NCBI GenBank assembly: GCA_964541595.1
Contig: CAZIRO010000009.1
Span: 1-33,166, forward strand
Source of the DNA: CAZIRO01 sp964541595
Lineage (GTDB): Bacteria; Acidobacteriota; HRBIN11
Length of the DNA stretch: 33,166 nucleotides
Direction of reading: 5' to 3'
The notes under the pieces were generated by a model. That model was not told where the DNA came from. It saw nothing but the letters and a program-made list of their open reading frames with translations, and ran no database searches. How positions within the stretch are numbered: the stretch's first letter is position 1; each line of letters begins with the position of its first letter. Both the position numbers and the translations under genes were made by a program. Below, one piece after another: positions 22,679 through 30,056 of this stretch.

Positions 22679-23476
22679 ATGCCGTTCGAACATATTCGGT
22701 TAGATGTCGATGCAGAAGGCATTGCCGTACTCACGATCGACCGTCCGGAACGACGCAATGCCTTAAATCGGGCAACCATGGAGGAGATTTACCGGGTCGT
22801 CCGGATGGTCCGGGACCGCACGGGTGACGGGGCAAGGATTCGGGCACTCATCATTACCGGAGCCGGGGACAGGGCGTTTGTCTCCGGCGCGGACATCGAG
22901 GAATTGAATCGGTTAACACCGGTCGACGGATATGAATACACCCGATGGGGACAACGGGTCCTGGCAGAACTGGAAGCACTGCCGATCCCGGTCATTGCGG
23001 CGATCAACGGGTATGCCCTGGGAGGAGGATGTGAACTCGCACTGGCATGTCACATTCGTATCGCCTGTCCGGAGGCCCGTCTCGGCCAGCCGGAAGTGCG
23101 TTTGGGGATCATTCCCGGATATGGAGGCACCCAACGGTTGCCGCGACTCATCGGAAAGGGACGCGCGCTGGAATGGCTGCTGACCGGCGCGCATTACACG
23201 GCGGAGGAAGCGTATCGGATCGGATTGATCAACCGGATTGTACCCCGTGAACGGCTGCTTGAAGAGGCGAAAACACTGGCACGTCAGATCCTGCAAAATG
23301 GGCCAATCGCCATTCGACTCGTACTGCGTGCCGTGCATGAGGGTCTGGATATGCCCCTGGACAAAGCGTTGCTCCACGAGGCGAGTCTCTTTACAATCAC
23401 CACGGCGACGGAAGATATGAAAGAGGGCACACGGGCGTTTTTGGAAAAACGTCCGCCGCAGTTCCGCGATCGCTGA
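22679..23476 (+). CDS. enoyl-CoA hydratase/isomerase (crotonase family)
   Basis: A 265-residue crotonase-fold enzyme, by family hydrating trans-2-enoyl-CoA in fatty-acid beta-oxidation. It shows LTIDRPERRNALN, AFVSGADIEEL (CoA/oxyanion loop), INGYALGGGCELALA and GQPEVRLGIIPGYGGTQRLPR. Both catalytic glutamates of hydratases are visible (Glu119 and Glu139). The start ATG 22679 has GGGAGG 7 nt upstream; a longer reading frame extends into repeat copy 6. The precise acyl-CoA substrate is unknown, and no other beta-oxidation gene is in the window. Confidence 0.93.
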   Translation: MPFEHIRLDVDAEGIAVLTIDRPERRNALNRATMEEIYRVVRMVRDRTGDGARIRALIITGAGDRAFVSGADIEELNRLTPVDGYEYTRWGQRVLAELEALPIPVIAAINGYALGGGCELALACHIRIACPEARLGQPEVRLGIIPGYGGTQRLPRLIGKGRALEWLLTGAHYTAEEAYRIGLINRIVPRERLLEEAKTLARQILQNGPIAIRLVLRAVHEGLDMPLDKALLHEASLFTITTATEDMKEGTRAFLEKRPPQFRDR

Positions 23477-23528
23477 TGGTCGCGGCGCGGAAATTGCCAT
23501 GGAGTCTGTGCGCGGAGGAGTACCCACC

Positions 23529-24023
23529 GTGGACGGTCCGGCGCACAACCCCGGAAATCCGCAGATGCGAGCCGCCTGGCTGGCATGGATTCGGTCCCAG
23601 GCGCCGCGCAGTCCGTTCTGGCAGTGGGTGGGACTGAGTCTCCTCTGGGAAGACATTGTGGGACGCCCGCTCGCCCGCGTATCTCGTCCGTATCGATTGC
23701 ATCAGCGGGTGCTGACGATCGAAGTTCAGGGGTCCGGCTGGTTACACGAGATGCGACAGCATGCGGATATCCTGCGCGACCGGATCCATCGTGTATACCC
23801 GTGGTGTCGGTTTGACCGGATCGAGTTCCGATTGTGTCGGTCCCGGAAGAGACCATCCGATCCGGGTGTGCCTCCGCTCCAATCGGCGCGGTTGCCATCG
23901 GAACTCGCCACGTGGATTCAGGACATCGCCCGTTCGATCCCCGATATCCGTATTCGCCGCCGCTTTATTCGCGCCTGTCGCGCTTACTGGCATCACCGTT
24001 TGAACGAAAGTCTGTGCAGGTGA
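23529..24023 (+). CDS. DUF721/DciA-like protein
   Basis: A 164-residue protein with the DUF721 pattern: WVGLSLLWEDIVGRPLARVS, then LHQRVLTIEVQGSGWLHEMR and QHADILRDRIH. Members of this family include DciA, which helps load the replicative helicase in bacteria lacking DnaC/DnaI. I prefer GTG 23529, since GGAGGAG lies 8 nt upstream; ATG 23499 would add 10 residues. The Arg-rich C-terminal half is not conserved in my view. It is 52 bp downstream of the hydratase and overlaps or abuts the next gene. Confidence 0.75.
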   Translation: MDGPAHNPGNPQMRAAWLAWIRSQAPRSPFWQWVGLSLLWEDIVGRPLARVSRPYRLHQRVLTIEVQGSGWLHEMRQHADILRDRIHRVYPWCRFDRIEFRLCRSRKRPSDPGVPPLQSARLPSELATWIQDIARSIPDIRIRRRFIRACRAYWHHRLNESLCR

Positions 24024-24031
24024 GCATCGAG

Positions 24032-24733
24032 ATGTTTGCGTCCGAAGCCACGTCGGTGCTTCGCCACATCATTCGCTATCCCGTGGTACTCTATGTATTG
24101 CTGCTGATCGGCTGGACGGTGTACTGTACGATTCAGGTCACCCGCTGGAGTATTCGGTTATGGCGTGTGCAGCGGGCCTATCCGGACTGGCCGCGCATTC
24201 CCGCGTGGCGTGCCGCCCGACGGAAGTACCTGCGCAGGGGCCTGGTCGGTCTCGTGCTGGCGGCTGTGGTTGGTGGGCTGGCATGGCCGTATGTGCACGA
24301 CTATCAACCGATCCCGGGGCATCGGCCCGTGCGTGCGGGAACACTCGACGTGCGTCGCACAGGGGCCACGTGGCGTGTTGCGTTCCGGTCGGAAATCTGG
24401 TCGCTACGGGATCTGCATACGAGCGTGCAGGGCCGCCGCTGGTTCATCGTCGGGGCCATGATTCAATGTCCGTTTCCATTGCGGTACATTCTGCTGCCCA
24501 ACATGCATCGTCCGATCTGGATCGGCGTACAGACACCACAGCGGTCCTTCTGGTTGCCCCAACAGATCCGTCAGCAGTGTGCGCCGTTTCTGGGGATTTC
24601 GTTTCGCATTTTTGAGAAAATCCCCGTATGCCGTGCAACGTTGCAGGCCACACCGCCAATGGAATTCCGTTCGGGTCGGTATACGCTGTTTGCCCTGCCC
24701 GGAGCATATATGGTCGTGTCGGAAGGGAAGTGA
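24032..24733 (+). CDS. membrane protein of unknown function
   Basis: A 233-residue protein with two predicted membrane helices (about 14-34 and 68-88; IIRYPVVLYVLLLIGWTVY and GLVGLVLAAVVGGLAW) and a basic cytoplasmic loop between them. About 140 residues follow, probably outside the membrane, beta-rich and with cysteines (QCPFPL, QQCAPF, VCRATL). I do not recognise the family. The start ATG 24032 has AGGTGA 8 nt upstream; GTG 24020, overlapping the previous stop (GTGA), is an alternative. It is likely co-transcribed with the DUF721 gene. Confidence 0.65.
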   Translation: MFASEATSVLRHIIRYPVVLYVLLLIGWTVYCTIQVTRWSIRLWRVQRAYPDWPRIPAWRAARRKYLRRGLVGLVLAAVVGGLAWPYVHDYQPIPGHRPVRAGTLDVRRTGATWRVAFRSEIWSLRDLHTSVQGRRWFIVGAMIQCPFPLRYILLPNMHRPIWIGVQTPQRSFWLPQQIRQQCAPFLGISFRIFEKIPVCRATLQATPPMEFRSGRYTLFALPGAYMVVSEGK

Positions 24734-24773
24734 CGGGATGGCACGATTCCCCGGACAACGGTCGTATGTCCTC

Positions 24774-24858
24774 ACCGTGACTTCCCGGTCCTTTCCCCCT
24801 TGTTCCTTTTCTCTCCTTCGTTGTTTCCCTTTCATCCCTTCTCTTTCGTCACTTCCCG
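24774..24858. repeat. degenerate purine-rich repeat tract at the kinase 3' end
   Basis: On the minus strand it reads GAAGTGACGAAAGAGAAGGG, then GATGAAAGGGAAACAACGAA and GGAGAGAAAAGGAACAAGGG: an almost pure purine tract of 7-8-nt degenerate units. Its first 15 bases also occur at 9084-9098. The last about seven codons of the histidine kinase (VREVTKEKG) are made from it. Confidence 0.55.
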
Positions 24859-26082
24859 CACACCACCCTGCGGGAGATGGACGATGAACTCCGAACCGCG
24901 ACCGGGGACGGAATGTACGCGGATTTCGCCCCCATGGCGCAGAACCACGTGTTTCACGATACTGAGTCCCAGACCGGATCCGGACGCACCCATTTGAACG
25001 GCCCACCGACCACGGTAAAACCGTTCAAAAATACGCGTCTGCTCGTCCGGCGGAATACCGGGTCCCTCATCCCGAACACGCAGCTCCACCGCACCGTTTC
25101 GCCGGTGCAATTCGATGTGCACCGTTGTCCCCTGCGGAGAGAACTTCACTGCGTTATCGATCAGGTTGAGACACATGCCTTCCAGCCACTGCGCCCATCC
25201 CGTCACGAAGATCATCGGTTCGATCACGGTATGCAGTTGTACGGATTTCTGTTCCGCAAGCGGTTGCAGGTCACGGGTGATGCGTTCCACCAGTTCGGAC
25301 AGGTTCACGCGTTGCGGGGGCGGCAGCGCCTGTTGCTGTTCGGACTGGTGCAGTCGTTCAATCTTTTCAACAAATGTCTGCAACCGCTCGATCTGGCGCT
25401 GCATCAACGAACGGACCTCGGCGGGAAGTGCGATCTGACGTTCTTCCAGGAGATCCATAGCCTGGATGAGAGCGGTCACCGGCGTGCGTAAATCATGCGT
25501 CAATTGCGCGATCATGTCGGCCTTATACCGGGACATGCGTTCTTCTGCCGAACGGTTGATAAAGAGTACCACCAGTCGAGGCGGATCGGTGGGTGCCCAC
25601 CGCGCCCGTACCTCATAGACGTTTTGATCCTCCATCCGCCGCCACGTCCAGACAATGGGCAGTTCGTCCGACCGTTCCAGACACTTGCGCAACCTTTCCT
25701 GAAGGACGGCATCGAGATCGGCCATCCAGTAATACACCGTCATTCGATCGGGACCGGATTCCGGGAGTTTCAGCATGCGCTGGGCCTCGCGATTCCAGTC
25801 GAGCAGGGCACCGTCCCGGGAAATGACCAGAAAGGCAACCGGCATTTCCTGAACAAGCGCGCGGAAAGATTGTACGGACTGGTCCCACTGCATGACCTGG
25901 TACTGCAGGTGAGCAATTTCGTCCCGCATGGTTCGAACGAGCGAGTGCATGGTCGGGAACAACGGTCCCACGGTACGTGCGCGGCCCCGAATGCGGCGAA
26001 TGAGATCACGCACCATTCGCCGCGCATAGAATCGATACGCGAGTACGCCCACGATCAGTCCGATAAAAAATGCCCACAGCAT
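24832..26082 (-). CDS. PAS-containing sensor histidine kinase, PhoR-like
   Basis: A 416-residue kinase. One N-terminal membrane helix (1-18) precedes a helical region and a PAS domain (about 73-175; FLVISRDGALLDWNREAQRML). HisKA follows with phosphoacceptor His196 in IAQLTHDLRTP. The ATPase domain has NLIDNAVKFSPQG (N box), DEGPGIP (G1), FERFYRG (F) and SGSGLGLSIVKH (G2). With no large periplasmic loop it probably senses through PAS or the membrane. No response regulator is adjacent, unusual for PhoR-type kinases. It starts 4 bp after the sulfur-carrier-like gene. The C-terminal VREVTKEKG comes from the purine repeat. Confidence 0.92.
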   Translation of the reverse strand: MLWAFFIGLIVGVLAYRFYARRMVRDLIRRIRGRARTVGPLFPTMHSLVRTMRDEIAHLQYQVMQWDQSVQSFRALVQEMPVAFLVISRDGALLDWNREAQRMLKLPESGPDRMTVYYWMADLDAVLQERLRKCLERSDELPIVWTWRRMEDQNVYEVRARWAPTDPPRLVVLFINRSAEERMSRYKADMIAQLTHDLRTPVTALIQAMDLLEERQIALPAEVRSLMQRQIERLQTFVEKIERLHQSEQQQALPPPQRVNLSELVERITRDLQPLAEQKSVQLHTVIEPMIFVTGWAQWLEGMCLNLIDNAVKFSPQGTTVHIELHRRNGAVELRVRDEGPGIPPDEQTRIFERFYRGRWAVQMGASGSGLGLSIVKHVVLRHGGEIRVHSVPGRGSEFIVHLPQGGVREVTKEKG

Positions 26083-26086
26083 ACGT

Positions 26087-26368
26087 TCAATCCGTCCGGT
26101 GATATGTGTCCGTGGGCTTCTCCCGGGGTTCCCCGCGCTGGCATTCGTGAATACCGTGTTGCGACCCCGTTCGAGCGTGTCCGCCCCCGGAAATGACGCG
26201 GATGATCTCCACCTCGTCGCCCGGTTGCACCCACTCGTCTTCGGTGACGGTTTCCCCGTTCCGAACGACGACCACCATGTTCGGCAGGAGGTTCAGCCGT
26301 TGCAGGAGTTCTTTCACCTGCATACGTTCCTGAAACTCCCAGGACTGTTTGCCCATTCGTACCCGCAT
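26087..26368 (-). CDS. ubiquitin-like sulfur carrier (TtuB/MoaD/ThiS superfamily) with C-terminal extension
   Basis: A 93-residue protein. Residues 1-62 form a beta-grasp carrier: MRVRMGKQSWEF, VKELLQRLNL, MVVVVRNGETVTEDEW and GDEVEIIRVISGG. The VVVRNGE...ISGG pattern is closest to TtuB, the sulfur donor for tRNA 2-thiouridine in thermophiles. The Gly-Gly (61-62) is followed by about 31 residues (GHARTGSQ...YHRTD). The extension must be removed before activation, or the protein is not a simple carrier. ATG 26368 has GGGGA about 8 nt upstream. It is directly upstream of the histidine kinase gene. No partner E1-like or JAMM protease is in view. Confidence 0.7.
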   Translation of the reverse strand: MRVRMGKQSWEFQERMQVKELLQRLNLLPNMVVVVRNGETVTEDEWVQPGDEVEIIRVISGGGHARTGSQHGIHECQRGEPREKPTDTYHRTD

Positions 26369-26439
26369 GATCGGTGTCCCCAATGGCGAAGCGTCGCGTG
26401 TTCCATTTAACTATAGAACCTTTCGGAGAGATCGGCTAC

Positions 26440-26596
26440 CTGAGATCAGGCCGGGAAGTGGGACAGGGGATGCGCCGGATGCGCGGATGATCTGGTCGAT
26501 GCCGGGTGTCGGGTGTCCGGTGTCCGCGCATTCTGGTTGACGGGTTATCGTGGGGTCCATCGGGATACACCGTGTCCCATTGCCTGTCCCGATTTC
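26440..26596 (+). mobile_element. MITE-like repeat element, copy 7 (type B), with 11-bp direct repeats
   Basis: It begins CTGAGATCAGGCCGGG and ends CCTGTCCCGATTTC, with a short heptamer core (GGGTGTCGGGTGTCCGGTGT) and the type-B block TTGACGGGTTATCGTGGGGT. AGATCGGCTAC flanks it at 26429-26439 and 26597-26607. It is the shortest intact copy (157 bp). Confidence 0.78.
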
Positions 26597-26610
26597 AGAT
26601 CGGCTACTGC

Positions 26611-26638
26611 TTGCACTTGCGGCAAAAAGGCTTATTAT
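26611..26638 (+). promoter_or_regulatory. promoter upstream of the exported-protein gene
   Basis: TTGCAC (26611-26616) and TATTAT (26633-26638) are 16 bp apart, just beyond the right direct repeat of copy 7. A leader of about 135 nt follows, containing an isolated AAGGAGATGTG (26661-26671) that serves no ORF I can defend. Confidence 0.5.
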
Positions 26639-26779
26639 ATTTCGAAATCGGAGAATGAAATGAAGGAGATGTGACGATCCCCGATAGCGTGAGGTGGCGC
26701 TTCCTGACATGATCCTTCCGTAATGTTGCCTTCGGTGTGCATTCATCCTGAATGTCCATACGACCGGAGAGGGTTTCCC

Positions 26780-27460
26780 ATGGGATACGCATGGTTGCGG
26801 CGATGGCGGTATCGTCGCACATGCCGATCTGACCGTGGTTATCGTGCTGTGATCGTGTTCTGGATCGTGATTATGGGTATGACGTGGGCATCCGCACAGA
26901 TGCAATCCCGGGCGGTTCAGGGAACGCAGGAGGTGGTGGTACCCCTGCGTCCGGAACATGCGGAATGGGTGGTGTATCTGACGGAGTACGATACGGTTCC
27001 GATGGGATGGCTGATCGAGTACTGGCGCGTTCGTGCGACGTTTCCCGAGGTGTCCATTCGCATGTGGTTCACCCCATCTCTGGATCGGGCACCGCAACCG
27101 GTGGGCTGGGCCCGGATCGGTCCCGATCATCGGATTCAGTGGCAGTGGACATGGGTCACATCGGACTGGCCGACCGAAATGATGCGTGTCTGGGCCTGGG
27201 TGCGGGGACGATTGTATACACCGAATCTGCGCGCGGAAGATTTCGTACCGATCCCGGGGTATACCGCGCATGTGTCGTCGGACGCACGTTCCCTGCGGAT
27301 CACGTTCCAGCCGTTCACCCCGTTGTCAATGCGGTCCTGGTCGTTCATACTGGAACCGCAGACAGACGGTTTCCCCGAAATCCATCGTGTGCACTATGGT
27401 GCCTGGGTATGGCAGCGTATCGACCGTTTTCCGGTCTCTGTGCTGAATGGGGTGCCGTAA
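26780..27460 (+). CDS. exported protein of unknown function
   Basis: A 226-residue protein with a long positively charged N-terminus, then a signal-type hydrophobic helix AVIVFWIVIMGMTWASAQ (cleavage after ASA likely). The mature part is Trp-rich and beta-rich (VVYLTEYDTVPMGWLIEYWR, WSFILEPQTDGFPE). I do not recognise it. The start ATG 26780 has GGAGAGGG a few nt upstream. Its last 52 nt overlap the beginning of the nucleotidyltransferase gene in another frame. Confidence 0.65.
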   Translation: MGYAWLRRWRYRRTCRSDRGYRAVIVFWIVIMGMTWASAQMQSRAVQGTQEVVVPLRPEHAEWVVYLTEYDTVPMGWLIEYWRVRATFPEVSIRMWFTPSLDRAPQPVGWARIGPDHRIQWQWTWVTSDWPTEMMRVWAWVRGRLYTPNLRAEDFVPIPGYTAHVSSDARSLRITFQPFTPLSMRSWSFILEPQTDGFPEIHRVHYGAWVWQRIDRFPVSVLNGVP

Positions 27461-28203
27461 TCCTGGCCGCCGGCCGGGGACACCGTATGGGCGGTCCCAA
27501 AGCCTGGCAGACGTGGTACGGGCGTTCGTTCCTGGAATGGATCCTGGATGTGCTGCGCTGTGTGGGGACGCCCCCGGTGGCCGTTGTGGTGGCGCCCGAC
27601 ACCCCGCCCCTGCCGTGCGGTTATCCGCGACCCATCCGGCGTCTGGTCAATCCCCGACCGGATTCCGGTCCGGCCGGTTCATTGTGGCTCGCATGGCGGC
27701 GGGTGGTTGACCCGGAACACTGGTGCGCTGTTCTCATGTGGCCGGTCGACTTTCCCGCCGTACCTCCGGACGTGGTCCACCGTCTCATCGAGGCTTATCG
27801 TACGGACCGCTCGGGTACATGGTTCTGGCGCCCGAACGATGGTACCCGTCCCGGCCATCCGATACTGCTGCATCGTGTCGTTGGGCGGTGGCTTTCGTTG
27901 CCACCGGTGCATCGACACGGTATGCGGTACCTCCAGCGGCTGTTCATTGACCGTGTGGCCGATGTCGAGGTGCACACACCGGCCATTCACTGGAATATGA
28001 ATACCCCTGCGCATCTTCACCGGTACGCACCCGTCTGGCAACCGGAAAACGGTCCGGGATCGGGGCGGGCAACGGGATGGAGGATGCGCCGGGTTCACAG
28101 GTATGCGGATGGTCCGGTCGACACCGGGATCCGGTCTCGGGTGTCGGGTCTCAGGTCTCCGGTCCCAGGTGTCGGGTGTCCGGTGTCCGCGCATCCTGGA
28201 TGA
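27409..28203 (+). CDS. MobA/MocA-like nucleotidyltransferase with repeat-derived tail
   Basis: A 264-residue protein. The N-terminal signature GAVILAAGRGHRMGGPKAW is the nucleotide-binding loop of the MobA/MocA family (transfer of CMP or GMP to molybdopterin, or sugar nucleotide-type reactions). Further motifs are VLMWPVDFPAVPPDVV and RPGHPILLHR, the latter closest to MocA-type cytidylyltransferases. The family ends after about 200 residues. Here the natural stop is missing from about residue 216 on, and the frame continues into repeat copy 8 (from 28054), giving about 50 residues of repeat-derived tail. It overlaps the preceding gene by 52 nt; no clear ribosome-binding site. The Moco assignment is inferred. 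Confidence 0.75.
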   Translation: MAAYRPFSGLCAEWGAVILAAGRGHRMGGPKAWQTWYGRSFLEWILDVLRCVGTPPVAVVVAPDTPPLPCGYPRPIRRLVNPRPDSGPAGSLWLAWRRVVDPEHWCAVLMWPVDFPAVPPDVVHRLIEAYRTDRSGTWFWRPNDGTRPGHPILLHRVVGRWLSLPPVHRHGMRYLQRLFIDRVADVEVHTPAIHWNMNTPAHLHRYAPVWQPENGPGSGRATGWRMRRVHRYADGPVDTGIRSRVSGLRSPVPGVGCPVSAHPG

Positions 28204-28261
28204 CGGGTTATCGCGGGGTCCATGGGGACACGCCATGTCCCATTGCCTGTCCCGATCCCAA
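28054..28261 (+). mobile_element. MITE-like repeat element, copy 8 (type B)
   Basis: The ends CCGGGATCGGGGCGGG and CCTGTCCCGATCCCAA bracket the core GGGTGTCGGGTCTCAGGTCT and the type-B block TGACGGGTTATCGCGGGGTC. No convincing direct repeat flanks it. The upstream nucleotidyltransferase frame reads into it up to 28203. Confidence 0.75.
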
Positions 28262-28273
28262 AAAATGATTACT

Positions 28274-28302
28274 TTGCGTCCACGACAGTGCTTTGCTATG
28301 AT
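28274..28302 (+). promoter_or_regulatory. promoter of the DUF423/outer-membrane/M42 group
   Basis: TTGCGT (28274-28279) and TATGAT (28297-28302) are 17 bp apart, 12 bp downstream of the end of copy 8. ATG 28360 is 57 bp further on. Confidence 0.55.
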
Positions 28303-28359
28303 GGGTCATCATTGCCATGCGTTGGCGCATGAATCGATCCGTGCACCGGGGTTATCACG

Positions 28360-28722
28360 ATGATACGCTGGGCAGGAGTAGTCGGGGCACTGGGTTTATT
28401 GACCGGGGTGGCGCTGGGTGCATTCGCGGCACACGGTTTGCGCACCCGTATCTCTGCGGACATGCTGGCGATCTTTGAAACAGGTGTGCGTTATCAGATC
28501 ATCCACTCCCTGCTTCTCGTCATCCTTGGATGGATGGCGTCCGCGCGGTTACCGTTCGTCTGGGCAGCCGGATGCTATACAGCGGGTATTGTGGTGTTTT
28601 CCGGCAGTTTGTATCTGCTGGCGCTGACGGGCACACGCGCATGGGGGGCGATCACCCCGTTCGGCGGGGTAGCATTCCTGCTCGGACACGGGGCGTTACT
28701 CTGGGGGTTTCTTAAGATGTAG
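28360..28722 (+). CDS. DUF423 family membrane protein
   Basis: A 120-residue protein with four predicted membrane helices. GALGLLTGVALGAFAAHGLR at the start, FETGVRYQIIHSLLLV, FSGSLYLLALTG and TPFGGVAFLLGH are the DUF423 (YgdD/YwdK-type) pattern. The role is unknown across the family. No strong ribosome-binding site; GGGG lies about 9 nt upstream. It ends 64 bp before the outer-membrane protein gene. Confidence 0.9.
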   Translation: MIRWAGVVGALGLLTGVALGAFAAHGLRTRISADMLAIFETGVRYQIIHSLLLVILGWMASARLPFVWAAGCYTAGIVVFSGSLYLLALTGTRAWGAITPFGGVAFLLGHGALLWGFLKM

Positions 28723-28786
28723 CGTTCGGAAGGGAGAATGCATTCTTCACCTTGAAATGAAGGTTTCGCTGCCAGGGAGGTTGCCG

Positions 28787-30001
28787 ATGCGTCGTATGAC
28801 CTGTTGCGTCATGGCAGTATGTGTGATCCTGATCGGTGCAGGCGTCGTCCGGGCACAACAGCCTCCGCGCCTGCTCCAGCCGTATACGGCGTTCAACTTT
28901 TATCCGCCGGGCGCACGTCCGCTGGCCATGGGCGCCAGTTTTATCGGCCTGGCCGATGATGCAACAGCAGCCGAAGCGAATCCGGCCGGGTTGACCATTC
29001 TGATCCGACCGGAAATATCCGGACATTTCCGGTACGCCCGGTATACGTATGCGTTTCCCGACCCCGCAGGGATTCATCCGCTGACCGAGTTCAGTGATAC
29101 CCGTACCGCACCCTCGTTTGCCAGTGTGGTCATTCCCAGCGGACGATTCGCGGTCTCCCTGTATTATCAACAGGCGACCAACTTCCTCACGCACGCAGAA
29201 TATTCCGGTGACTTCACGGACGATGGGTTGATCTGGCGGTATCAGTTTGAAAACCGGTTCGACTATCTGCTGACAAACGTCGGTGTTGCCGGTGCCGTAC
29301 GCATTGTGAAAGAACTATCGATCGGCGTGGCCATACGCTGGTCCCGTGTGCGGCTGAATCGGCTGGCGCGGATCCGTTTGCAACTGCGTGATCTGCCGCC
29401 GGAGATACTCAGCGGTGAACTGCAGGATGAGGTCGACGATACGGATAACGGTCTGACAGTGAATGCCGGAATCCTGATCAACCCGGCCGGTCGGGTCTCG
29501 TTGGGGTTCGTGTACAAAAGCGGTGTGACGTTCGAGGTAACCAACGTGGCCACCGACCGGTTCACGTTTTTCGGGGAAACGGAAACCCGTACCGTACAGC
29601 GCACGCTGGAACTGAAAGTGCCCCAGGTGTTCGGTGGCGGGATCGCCGTGCGTCCCCTGGACACCCTGACGTTGACAGCGGATGTCGTGTTTATCACGTA
29701 TTCGGACCTGTCGCTACCGCCGCGTCCGGAAGAGGGGTTTGAAGGACGCACCATCGACGACGCGGTCGAGTTCCACGGTGGCCTGGAGTACATTCTGTTT
29801 GCGGGGGAAACCCCGATATCCCTGCGCGCCGGGTTTTATACCGACCCCGATCACGATGTCTTCGAACGTATCGATACGGGACAGGTGCATTTCACGTTTG
29901 GTGGCGGTATCGTGATTCAAAACACGGTGCAGATCGACGTGGCGATCGATATTGCGAAAACCGTCAAACAGGGCCTCACGTCCGTGGTCATCCGGTTTTA
30001 A
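28787..30001 (+). CDS. outer-membrane beta-barrel, FadL/PorV-like (UPF0164 type)
   Basis: A 404-residue exported protein. The start ATG 28787 has GGGAGG 6 nt upstream. A signal peptide (CCVMAVCVILIGAGVVRAQ) is followed by GARPLAMGASFIGLADDATA and AANPAGL-like EANPAGLTIL, the hallmark N-terminal hatch region of FadL/PorV barrels. Alternating strands fill the rest, and the final residue is Phe (VVIRF), typical of BAM substrates. By family it could transport hydrophobic substrates or act as a scaffold in type IX secretion (PorV); no other type IX gene is in the window. It lies 55 bp before the M42 gene. Confidence 0.85.
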   Translation: MRRMTCCVMAVCVILIGAGVVRAQQPPRLLQPYTAFNFYPPGARPLAMGASFIGLADDATAAEANPAGLTILIRPEISGHFRYARYTYAFPDPAGIHPLTEFSDTRTAPSFASVVIPSGRFAVSLYYQQATNFLTHAEYSGDFTDDGLIWRYQFENRFDYLLTNVGVAGAVRIVKELSIGVAIRWSRVRLNRLARIRLQLRDLPPEILSGELQDEVDDTDNGLTVNAGILINPAGRVSLGFVYKSGVTFEVTNVATDRFTFFGETETRTVQRTLELKVPQVFGGGIAVRPLDTLTLTADVVFITYSDLSLPPRPEEGFEGRTIDDAVEFHGGLEYILFAGETPISLRAGFYTDPDHDVFERIDTGQVHFTFGGGIVIQNTVQIDVAIDIAKTVKQGLTSVVIRF

Positions 30002-30056
30002 CCGTTCGGACCGGGGCTGAAACTATCGGACGTCTCAGTATATACGGTACCCGTCC

